From Desulfobacterales bacterium (lineage in GTDB: Bacteria; Desulfobacterota; Desulfobacteria; Desulfobacterales; JAUCGF01): DNA of 6,066 nt. The position numbers and the translations under genes were made by a program. Positions 1 through 6,064 of this stretch are shown here, in pieces. The first letter of the stretch is position 1. Each line of letters starts with the position of its first letter. The DNA is taken from contig JAOZRC010000346.1 in assembly GCA_029940345.1 (NCBI GenBank), positions 1 through 6,066 of the forward strand, given 5' to 3'. Below the pieces are notes generated by a model. That model did not search any database, was not told the origin of the DNA, and saw nothing but the letters and a program-made list of their open reading frames with translations.

Positions 1-2
1 TG

Positions 3-134
3 CAAGAAGACAAAAAAATACGGTTTATCTGTCCGGTTTATATCAGTGTCAAAGGCTTTGACGCTCCTGTTGAAAAGATGTTGCACGAAAACGGAGTTCT
101 GACGGCGGATATGGATAGTTGGGACGTTCAGTGA
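3..134 (+). CDS. C-terminal fragment of a hypothetical protein (5' end outside window)
   Basis: An open frame enters from the left edge and ends with TGA at 132-134, giving the last 43 residues. The peptide reads like real protein: a hydrophobic stretch (IRFICPVYISVKGFD) is followed by a short helix-like part (VEKMLHENGVLTADMDSW). The pattern of a strand ending in 'VKGF', then a helix, then 'NGVLTAD' resembles the end of some PD-(D/E)XK nuclease-like or ATPase-associated proteins. This is an impression from memory and no catalytic residues are in view, so no function is assigned. The gene converges on pbpC across a gap of about 240 bp. Its stop codon lies in the left arm of a 7-bp palindrome (132-138 with 150-156), so the repeat cluster begins exactly at the gene's end. 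Confidence 0.55.
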   Translation, partial: QEDKKIRFICPVYISVKGFDAPVEKMLHENGVLTADMDSWDVQ

Positions 135-141
135 AGCTAAA

Positions 142-203
142 GGAGTTCAAGCTTCAGCTTGCCTGTTGCGCCATTTGGACACGCAAGATGAAGCTTGCAC
201 TCC
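142..203. repeat. Inverted pair of small palindromic repeats (21-nt arms)
   Basis: The left arm (142-162) and the reverse complement of the right arm (183-203) match at 19 of 21 positions, with a 20-nt spacer between them. Both copies start with GGAGT and share the core CAAGCTTCA. Each copy can also fold by itself: CAAGC with GCTTG at 148-161, and GCAAG with CTTGC at 183-198. An alternative 7-bp stem pairs 132-138 with 150-156. The unit therefore looks like two tail-to-tail copies of one short interspersed palindrome, not a simple terminator. No T-tract follows the structure on either strand. Confidence 0.7.
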
Positions 204-239
204 GGACATATCAACAACCGGAATGGTGTTCGCACCGGA

Positions 240-309
240 AGCGGAACAGCTTTCCGCTCTACATGATCGCAACCGTGCGTGAGGGTGTAGCGCGGGAAGC
301 TGTCCCGCG
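240..309. repeat. Head-to-head pair of GTAG-headed REP-like hairpins
   Basis: The minus-strand hairpin (262-240) is GTAG followed by a 7-bp stem, AGCGGAA with TTCCGCT, and loop AGCTG. The plus-strand hairpin (287-309) is GTAG followed by CGCGGGA with TCCCGCG and the same loop AGCTG. The two stems differ at two pairs and both arms change together, so pairing is kept. The plus-strand stem can extend to 10 bp (288-297 with 303-312) with one G-T wobble. The GTAG heads face each other across 24 nt. A GTAG tetranucleotide at the 5' foot of a hairpin is the known hallmark of REP sequences handled by RAYT (TnpA-REP) transposases; no RAYT gene lies in this window. Confidence 0.75.
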
Positions 310-347
310 TTAGCTTAAACGTAGGGGGAGTGAACGGTTACATTTCT

Positions 348-378
348 GTCGGGTTACGCTCTCGCTAACCCGACCTAC
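348..378 (-). repeat. GTAG-headed REP-like hairpin at the pbpC 3' end
   Basis: A perfect 9-bp stem (GTCGGGTTA at 348-356 with TAACCCGAC at 366-374) encloses a 9-nt loop. On the minus strand it is preceded directly by GTAG (378-375). It differs in stem sequence from the two hairpins at 240-309, so it would be another REP class, and its orientation makes the array minus, plus, minus. The TAG of the GTAG head is the stop codon of pbpC. The hairpin lies just 3' of the pbpC stop and may stabilise or end the transcript. No U-run follows it on the minus strand, so it is not a typical intrinsic terminator. Confidence 0.7.
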
Positions 379-2855
379 TTAATGTTTAATACCGTAAATT
401 TACGCGCCAACTGTTCACCGTTCAAGTCCACCAAAGTCAGCGTATGCACGCCCGGCGACGGTGCCAGCGCAAGCTGATGCAAATCATGTGTGGCACCGAG
501 ATATTCGGCATCCAGATGCCAGAATATGGTTGTCTCCGGATTACGATGGGCGGCTTTAAAGACCGTGCGGCCGCGTTGGCCATCAAGTTCAAGCGGGATA
601 TAAATTCGCCCTCTTTTTTCCGGATAGATCAAAGACAACGAGGGCAGGCCATCTTGCGCCAACTTTTCCAGGCAATCACGACGAAAAGGCGGAAGCGTCC
701 GATAACCGGAATGCCTGCGCTTATAATACCACTCCATCGCCGGCGGCAGAACAAACCATTTCACGGGATTTATCTCCGCAACCGGCGCACATTGTGTGTG
801 CAACCGCCATTTACGCTTAGAATCGCAGCAGATAATCCGGCAATACGGACATTGCACAGATCGTAATCCGGCGTGCGGAATCAGCATCGCTTCGGTGGAC
901 GCGCAGTGCGGCCCGGCACGATACCCGCTATGCGCGCATATTTTGACTTGGGATAAGGCATGAAAAGGACGTTTAAACCACGCACTTTCATCCAACACAC
1001 CGAAAAGCTCAAATAAAATGGGTGCCGCGGTCGCAATGCCGGTCAGGTCGGGTCTTCCTTCACCATCCGCATTGCCCACCCAGACGCCGACCGCGTATTT
1101 CGGTGTTACACCAACGGCCCAGCCATCGCGCAGACCATAACTGGTGCCGGTTTTCCAGGCAATTTTACGATGTGAGGCGAAGTCACGCCAGGCGCTGTCC
1201 ACACCGGGACGAACCACTTCCAGTAGCGCTTTCAAAGTCAGCCAGCAAGCGGCGGCGCCCAACGGTGCGGCATCGCTGTATTGCCTGGAAGTCTTAACCG
1301 CCGGTAAATCGTTGTCCGGTATCAAATAATGAGGTTTAAAAAATAGCGATGCTTCAAAATGAGGCCCAACCGATTGTGACGCCCCCCGCGCCAATCCCGC
1401 ATACATAGCGGTGATATCCCAAAGCGTGCCTTCGGCCCCGCCTAAAATCAGGGACAATCCGTAGTGTTTGGCCGGATAGCGTAGCGTCGTCATTCCCATC
1501 CGCACCAACAACGCATAAAACCGATCAATACCGTATTCTGCTAACAAACGAACGGCCGGAATATTCAATGAACGCGCCAGCGCATGAAAGGCCGGCGTTG
1601 CCCCCAAATAGGTGCGTTCATAATTCTCGGGTGCAAAACCACCGAATCGAGTGGGGATGTCGGGCACCAATTGATTGGGAAGCAGTTCACCGCTGTGAAG
1701 CATACCGGCGTATAAAAATGGTTTTAAGATACTGCCGGTGCTGCGCGGAGCCGTGACAATATCCACATAGTTGGCATGACGGGCCGGATTGAGCTTGGCG
1801 ACATTACCGATGTAGGCCAAAACAGCGCCGCTTTTTACATCCAGGATCAAACCGGCGGCATTGTGAATGCCATTAGTCGCCAACCGTGCGCTATGGCGGC
1901 GGATAATCATATCGGCACGCATCTGGATTGGTTTATCTAATGTTGTTTGAAAACGAGATGTTGAACGCTTGTGGCTGGCGGCTTGCAATTTGGCCAGCAA
2001 ATGCGGCGCCGCATGGGGAAGCGGATGCGGCTTAGACGGCAGCGGCTCGGCTTGGGCCAGTTGGCAGGATAAAGCATCAATTAAACGCTCTTGACGCATG
2101 CGGGCTAGGAGACGATCTCTTTTACGTTTCAGATATGCGCGGTTGCGACCAGGATGAACCAAAGCCGGGTTATTGGGAAGGACCGCCAGCATTGCGGCTT
2201 CGGCCCAGGATAATTGTTCCGGACGCCGTCCGAAATAGCGCCATGACGCCGCCCATACACCTACTGCATTACCACCGAAAGGCGCATGAGCGGCGTACAG
2301 CATGAGAATCTGTTCTTTGGTGCGGGTGACTTCCAACCGCAACGCCCAGACCATCTCGATCAGTTTTTCAGAAACCGTGCGCGGCCTTCCTTTACGTGCC
2401 AGCCGAATGACCTGCATCGTAATCGTGCTAGCACCACTGACCACCCGGCGTTCCCGCAGGTTTAACCAAAACGCGCGTATAACCGCCCAGAGATCAATGC
2501 CCACATGACTGTAAAAACGGCGGTCCTCAAAACAAAGCAGGGCTTTGACAAATTTGGGCGCTAACCGATTTTGACCCTGCTTATTATGATTCGGTTTATT
2601 CAGACCCGATTTGTTTAGACCCGATTTGTTAAGATTGGGCGGCGGAAAACGCCACTGTTCATCTTTGGCAATGGCGGCGCCCAGCAGTTCACCGTTGCGA
2701 TCTGAAAGAACCGTGGAAAAAGGCGCCTTGAACAACGGATTAGGTAGCTGCTGATGGAAGATTAACCACACCAGAGCGATGGCTGCCACAGCCAAAAAAC
2801 CAAGCGCATAGCGTTTTTTTATTACGATCTTCTCTTTAAGTGCATGCTGATACAA
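375..2855 (-). CDS. pbpC: Penicillin-binding protein 1C (bifunctional peptidoglycan glycosyltransferase/transpeptidase)
   Basis: A class A PBP of 826 residues, usual size for the family, predicted to polymerise lipid II and cross-link peptides in the periplasm while anchored in the inner membrane. A basic N-terminus precedes one membrane segment (about 16-33). The GT51 domain shows EDRRF with likely catalytic E110, SGASTITMQ (140-148), LRLE (172-175) and APFGGN (191-196), the last typical of PBP1C. The transpeptidase has SxxK (S375-K378), SLN (429-431) and KTGTS (568-572). A cysteine-rich linker (640-728) and a C-terminal BiPBP_C domain (about 735-822) complete the PBP1C layout. Residues 75-99 are an unusual pentapeptide repeat insert. 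The start is TTG, 19 nt after the nitroreductase stop, with only a weak GGGA (2864-2867) as ribosome site; later in-frame starts would cut the membrane segment. The stop TAG lies in a REP-like GTAG. No alpha-2-macroglobulin gene, the usual E. coli neighbour, is in view. Confidence 0.95.
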   Translation of the reverse strand: MYQHALKEKIVIKKRYALGFLAVAAIALVWLIFHQQLPNPLFKAPFSTVLSDRNGELLGAAIAKDEQWRFPPPNLNKSGLNKSGLNKPNHNKQGQNRLAPKFVKALLCFEDRRFYSHVGIDLWAVIRAFWLNLRERRVVSGASTITMQVIRLARKGRPRTVSEKLIEMVWALRLEVTRTKEQILMLYAAHAPFGGNAVGVWAASWRYFGRRPEQLSWAEAAMLAVLPNNPALVHPGRNRAYLKRKRDRLLARMRQERLIDALSCQLAQAEPLPSKPHPLPHAAPHLLAKLQAASHKRSTSRFQTTLDKPIQMRADMIIRRHSARLATNGIHNAAGLILDVKSGAVLAYIGNVAKLNPARHANYVDIVTAPRSTGSILKPFLYAGMLHSGELLPNQLVPDIPTRFGGFAPENYERTYLGATPAFHALARSLNIPAVRLLAEYGIDRFYALLVRMGMTTLRYPAKHYGLSLILGGAEGTLWDITAMYAGLARGASQSVGPHFEASLFFKPHYLIPDNDLPAVKTSRQYSDAAPLGAAACWLTLKALLEVVRPGVDSAWRDFASHRKIAWKTGTSYGLRDGWAVGVTPKYAVGVWVGNADGEGRPDLTGIATAAPILFELFGVLDESAWFKRPFHALSQVKICAHSGYRAGPHCASTEAMLIPHAGLRSVQCPYCRIICCDSKRKWRLHTQCAPVAEINPVKWFVLPPAMEWYYKRRHSGYRTLPPFRRDCLEKLAQDGLPSLSLIYPEKRGRIYIPLELDGQRGRTVFKAAHRNPETTIFWHLDAEYLGATHDLHQLALAPSPGVHTLTLVDLNGEQLARKFTVLNIK
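2587..2640 (-). repeat. 15-bp in-frame tandem repeat within pbpC
   Basis: Two adjacent 15-bp units (2602-2616 and 2617-2631) differ at one base, and diverged units continue on both sides. On the minus strand they encode LNKSG, LNKSG, LNKPN, then the more diverged HNKQG and QNRLA (residues 75-99). The unit length is a multiple of three, so copy changes keep the frame. The stretch lies between the membrane-proximal segment and the start of the GT51 domain, and is predicted to be a flexible, polar, basic loop. Confidence 0.8.
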
Positions 2856-2874
2856 CGGCCTGATCCCATCTGTT

Positions 2875-3702
2875 TTATTTCAAACGCCAAGTAATTTTAG
2901 GCGTCTTGCGCGAAGGCAGCCGCTGATACTTAAATTGGGGATACCCCACCATCATCGCACCGAATGACTGATGTCCTTGGGGAAGCGCCAACGCTTCTAT
3001 CATCGGCGGAAAAGTGGTGGCCGCGGCATTGAAATATCCCGCCCAACAACAGCCCAAGCCCATACTGGTTGCGGCCAATTCAAGATACGTCAGGGCGATT
3101 GTGCAGGTCGCGGGGGCCGTACGATCATCTTTTTCAGCGTATGCGATTATCAAAACCGGCGCATTGCGTAAAACCACATCCGCGCCCGCTTCCCATCGCT
3201 TAACGGTTCTTTCCAATTGCATCGCCACAGCCAATTCCGGCATATTGGCGATCACATACCGCATCCAGTCAATTACAATTCCCGCAAGGCGTTTTAGTTC
3301 ATCCGGGTTACCCAAAACATGCCATTGGGCACCCTGGGAATTATGGCCGGATGGCGCATAACGTGCAATTTCAATGAGTTTGGCAAGTTCATCCTGAGAA
3401 ACCGGCTTATTTTTATAAACCCGTATGGAACGACGACTTCTCAGAAAATGCTCGCATTGTTCCGTGCTTAATTTAAAATCTTTCCGAATGGGCACACATT
3501 GGTCTGGTGTCATTATACGATGCGCCAAACTGCCTGTGGGACATACGGCCACACAATGCCCGCAGCGGATGCAAACCTCCTCAGCTCCGGCAACGGGTGT
3601 GGGATAGGCATTCTCGCGCAGTTCGATCAATCCGGCCGGACAAACGGCCGCACAAATTCCATCCTGATTGCATGTATCCAGGTTAACTTCAAACAGGTTC
3701 AT
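2875..3702 (-). CDS. Nitroreductase family protein with N-terminal ferredoxin domain
   Basis: A 275-residue cytoplasmic oxidoreductase. Residues 1-60 form a bacterial ferredoxin-type domain. The second cluster site is complete (C44, C47, C50, C54 followed by Pro). The first site has C11, C17 and C21, with D14 in place of the second cysteine. Residues 85-275 are an FMN-binding nitroreductase domain: RRSIR (90-94) is the usual phosphate-binding motif, APSGHNSQ (116-123) follows, then GLGCCWAG (215-222) and GYP (253-255). Members are thought to pass electrons between ferredoxin clusters and FMN, but the physiological substrate is unknown and cannot be read here. No signal peptide is seen. The ATG start at 3702 is supported by a strong ribosome site. 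It lies 38 nt after the phosphofructokinase and 19 nt before pbpC, so it is probably co-transcribed with both. Confidence 0.92.
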   Translation of the reverse strand: MNLFEVNLDTCNQDGICAAVCPAGLIELRENAYPTPVAGAEEVCIRCGHCVAVCPTGSLAHRIMTPDQCVPIRKDFKLSTEQCEHFLRSRRSIRVYKNKPVSQDELAKLIEIARYAPSGHNSQGAQWHVLGNPDELKRLAGIVIDWMRYVIANMPELAVAMQLERTVKRWEAGADVVLRNAPVLIIAYAEKDDRTAPATCTIALTYLELAATSMGLGCCWAGYFNAAATTFPPMIEALALPQGHQSFGAMMVGYPQFKYQRLPSRKTPKITWRLK

Positions 3703-3708
3703 TGGTAA

Positions 3709-3715
3709 TCTCCTT
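3709..3715 (-). promoter_or_regulatory. Ribosome binding site of the ferredoxin-nitroreductase
   Basis: AAGGAGA on the minus strand lies 6 nt upstream of the ATG at 3702-3700. It is a near-consensus Shine-Dalgarno and fixes the start of the nitroreductase. Its presence just after the phosphofructokinase gene fits independent initiation on a shared message. Confidence 0.8.
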
Positions 3716-3740
3716 CAGGTATTTTTTTTGCTTTCCTGAT

Positions 3741-5834
3741 TTATTCGCAGCCGCTTTCCAGTCCGTTCAACTGAAGCGTCAACGGACGGTTTTCTTCGCT
3801 GGCACCATCAAACCGAATCGGCCCCGGTTTACGGAATTGGTCCGGTCCCGGTTGTGCGGCCAGCCATTTTTCTCTAAGCGTTTCAACCACCTTAAACGCA
3901 TTGGAATTGACATCCACCAGGGTTTTTTCCAATACCAGCTCAAGTTTACCTTTGCGCTCTTCAAGGCTCATCAATGGTGCGATAGGAATGCCGATGGGTT
4001 CCCATTCGGAAAATTCTTTTTCCAGGTTTCGAATGGCGGCCATCACGCCGGTGGCACCGTTGGCGATCAGGCTAAACACGGTGAATCCCAAGTTATAGGT
4101 ATAAATACAATCGAAACGGGTCGGTGCATTGCCTCGACCGTCATAACCGTAAAAATGGGTCTGGGTTTTGAATTTCGGAACTGTTTTATTGTAGACTTTT
4201 TCAATCGAGGCCGGAACACTCCCCTCTTTGTCTATGAGTTTTTTCTTTTTCAGCGCCAGTTCAAAAGTTTTTTTTGATATGATCGCTCTTTTCAGCACTA
4301 ACATATCATCAGCATAGTTCTTGAATAACACGGGCCCGAACAGATCAGGGTCAATATTTTCCCGGATTAATGTTTTCCGGAACCAGGCTTTGGATATCCC
4401 CTGCTTGTACTTCCCTGTATCTGCTAATTCTTTCAGGTAATCCTTGACCATTTCCATCAGAACTTTTTCGGTTTTTACCAATGAAAATTGAAAATTGCCA
4501 TGGCTGTCCCGTTCCGTCAGAAGGCCTTCCTGGAAAAAATCCGGCATATCGCTAAATAAATCATGATCTTGTTGATTCCAGATACCTGCGGCGCCTGTCT
4601 TGCGACGCGTTATACGGCGCAGTTGTTCAAATTTGCTTTCCAATGTCGGAAATGCGGTGTGAAAATCGTCATCATGGGTGCGGTTATGCAGGGCGATAAT
4701 TGTATTGAGTTTGATAATCAGCATTTGAATTTCATTGATAAATTCCAAGACGCCTTCCGGGATAACCATGACACCGTAGTTTTTCCCCGCCTCGGCTCGG
4801 CGAACAATGGCGTTACAGAGTACGCGGGAAAGATGTCGCAGCGTAATACCGTAGGCTCTGAAATCAATCTTGCCATCTTTTTCAGCCTGATCAACCTGCG
4901 CAGAGTCGGTGTAATTGGCGATGTCTTCGCCTATCAGCGTAATGTTTGCGTGGGTTTGAAGGGCGATTTCCAGGGCGATATGGCTGGCAGATCTTCCCAT
5001 GACCTTGCAGATATGCCAATACTTGACATCCGAACTGCAATCTGTGCAAAGGTTGCTCACGGCTGCGGAAAAAGAGCGCGCGGCGGTATGAAAACCGAAT
5101 GACATGGCACACAAGACTTTACCATTGGCATCTTTGGCCTGCACATCGCCGTCAATTGTCTTGGGAACGCCGATCACCTGGATGCCGTCATCGTACATCT
5201 CCTGGGCCAAAAAAGCGGCGTTGGTGTTGGAATCATCGCCACCCACTACCACCAGCGCATCCAATTCCAATGCTTTGCAGGTCTCTTTGGACAATTCAAT
5301 TTTTTCTTGCGTGTCGATTTTGGTGCGGCCGGTTTTAATCATGCTAAAGCCGCCCAGATTGCGATAATAATCAATAATATCCTTTGTCAGGTGTTTCGCT
5401 TCGTTTTCGATGATGCCATCGGGTCCCATTAAAAAGCCCCATATTTCAGAGTCAGGATTGGCCTTTTTAACAGCGTCATAAAGTCCGGAAATAACATTGT
5501 GTCCGCCCGGTGCCGGCCCGCCTGAAAAGACAATGCCAATTTTACGTTTTTTTCCATACCGGTACTTGAAAGCGCTTCCAGGGTTCGTCGCCTTCACAAT
5601 TTTTTCCACACGCTTGTCAATGATTTTCGGCAACAGTTTTTTGGCCTCCGGATCAATGTCAAAACGATATTGTTCCTGCTTTTGAAGCATCGTGTAGGCT
5701 TCGGTGAGCACGTTGCATTGAGATGGTTTATAACGACGGCGGTCTCTCAATTCCGGGTTAATATTGCTGATGGCTTTTTGCACTTCCGGTTGTTTTAAAA
5801 AGGCTTTAAAATCAGGCGCTACGCCAGATGTCAT
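3741..5834 (-). CDS. pfp: Pyrophosphate-dependent 6-phosphofructokinase (long type)
   Basis: Predicted to interconvert fructose 6-phosphate plus PPi and fructose 1,6-bisphosphate plus phosphate in the cytoplasm, a reversible step in glycolysis and gluconeogenesis. Using ATG 5834 the protein has 697 residues. Motifs: GGPAPGGHN (105-113), GGDDSNT (198-204), where the second Asp replaces the Gly of ATP enzymes and marks PPi use, PKTIDGD (224-230) with the PPi-type Lys and catalytic Asp, MGR (279-281), PEG (359-361) and YGYDGRG (562-568). The last motif and the ERDSHGN segment (441-447) place it with the long plant, spirochaete and chlamydial PFPs. It is longer than those, usually about 550-620 residues, mainly through an insert near residues 480-559. 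A TTG at 5849 would extend the frame by five codons but would put the Shine-Dalgarno inside the gene. It is the first gene of the probable three-gene operon; no convincing promoter was found upstream. Confidence 0.95.
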   Translation of the reverse strand: MTSGVAPDFKAFLKQPEVQKAISNINPELRDRRRYKPSQCNVLTEAYTMLQKQEQYRFDIDPEAKKLLPKIIDKRVEKIVKATNPGSAFKYRYGKKRKIGIVFSGGPAPGGHNVISGLYDAVKKANPDSEIWGFLMGPDGIIENEAKHLTKDIIDYYRNLGGFSMIKTGRTKIDTQEKIELSKETCKALELDALVVVGGDDSNTNAAFLAQEMYDDGIQVIGVPKTIDGDVQAKDANGKVLCAMSFGFHTAARSFSAAVSNLCTDCSSDVKYWHICKVMGRSASHIALEIALQTHANITLIGEDIANYTDSAQVDQAEKDGKIDFRAYGITLRHLSRVLCNAIVRRAEAGKNYGVMVIPEGVLEFINEIQMLIIKLNTIIALHNRTHDDDFHTAFPTLESKFEQLRRITRRKTGAAGIWNQQDHDLFSDMPDFFQEGLLTERDSHGNFQFSLVKTEKVLMEMVKDYLKELADTGKYKQGISKAWFRKTLIRENIDPDLFGPVLFKNYADDMLVLKRAIISKKTFELALKKKKLIDKEGSVPASIEKVYNKTVPKFKTQTHFYGYDGRGNAPTRFDCIYTYNLGFTVFSLIANGATGVMAAIRNLEKEFSEWEPIGIPIAPLMSLEERKGKLELVLEKTLVDVNSNAFKVVETLREKWLAAQPGPDQFRKPGPIRFDGASEENRPLTLQLNGLESGCE

Positions 5835-5840
5835 AATATT

Positions 5841-5847
5841 CCTCCTC
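5841..5847 (-). promoter_or_regulatory. Ribosome binding site of the PPi-phosphofructokinase
   Basis: GAGGAGG on the minus strand is followed by a 6-nt spacer and ATG at 5834-5832. It is close to ideal in sequence and spacing, and it decides the start in favour of ATG 5834 over the upstream TTG at 5849, which would overlap it. Confidence 0.85.
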
Positions 5848-5890
5848 AATAAAATATTTACGTTAGTTAAATCTCAAATATGAATTAAAA

Positions 5891-6064
5891 TCAATTGTCA
5901 GTTTTGGCATCCGAGGCTGCCACCAGAATGCTGGATAGATTATTGAGCGACTTGCTCCTTACAAGATTCGCAGCCTCGAAACGATGGCCGCAACCCTGCG
6001 CAAAGGTGAAATTCAATCCCGTTTCCTTATTGGATGTTGAAAGTTCGATGTTGAAAGTTCGACG
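5891..6064 (-). other. Possible 3' end of a short gene, or open frame of a dispersed repeat
   Basis: On the minus strand a frame stays open from the window edge to TGA at 5893-5891, 57 codons, ending 56 nt before the phosphofructokinase start. The better part of the peptide (FAQGCGHRFEAANLVRSKS, then SSILVAASDAKTDN) looks protein-like. Its upstream part runs through a 14-bp tandem repeat, a length that shifts frame with each copy, so coding is unlikely there. The opposite strand is also open over most of the span. I cannot tell a genuine gene tail from a repeat element that happens to be open. No function is proposed. Confidence 0.3.
5912..5978. repeat. 9-bp perfect inverted repeat with internal small hairpins
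   Basis: CGAGGCTGC (5912-5920) pairs perfectly with GCAGCCTCG (5970-5978) across 49 nt. Inside lie two 4-bp hairpins: CCAG with CTGG (5923-5934, 4-nt loop) and GAGC with GCTC (5945-5957, 5-nt loop). The whole could fold as a three-way junction of 67 nt. It has no tRNA-like T-arm. It lies upstream of the phosphofructokinase and could be a leader structure, a binding site or part of a dispersed repeat; the short internal stems make the fold uncertain. Confidence 0.45.

Noticed and set aside
119..313. Plus-strand 64-codon open frame
   Set aside because: It runs through the palindromic repeat cluster and overlaps the end of the left gene; the peptide shows no protein-like pattern and no ribosome site.
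444..866. Plus-strand 140-codon open frame opposite pbpC
   Set aside because: It is antisense to the conserved C-terminal part of PBP1C, is rich in Arg, has no recognisable motif, and is best read as a shadow.
2812..2870. Alternative ATG (2869) start or A-tract frameshift at the pbpC N-terminus
   Set aside because: The ATG frame ends after 15 codons, before the A-run at codons 13-15 of pbpC, so no slippage product would join the two frames; TTG 2855 suffices.
3717..3740. Run of eight T at 3722-3729 with a weak CAGG/CCTG pairing, as a terminator after the phosphofructokinase
   Set aside because: On the transcribed minus strand it is an A-run, not a U-run, and the stem is only about five pairs with a long loop.
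3702..4277. Plus-strand 191-codon open frame opposite the phosphofructokinase 3' part
   Set aside because: It lies antisense to a clearly conserved coding region, and its Phe-rich composition is that of a reverse frame of Lys-rich protein.
4563..5102. Plus-strand 179-codon open frame opposite the phosphofructokinase
   Set aside because: It is a reverse-frame shadow of the PFP catalytic core.
5847..5849. TTG as the start of the phosphofructokinase
   Set aside because: The frame is open from here, but the Shine-Dalgarno GAGGAGG (5841-5847) would then lie inside the gene; ATG 5834 has ideal spacing.
5875..5901. Possible minus-strand promoter: CTGACA (5901-5896) and TATTTG (5880-5875)
   Set aside because: The -35 match is good, but the -10 matches only three of six bases and the spacer is 15 nt, too short for a confident sigma-70 call.
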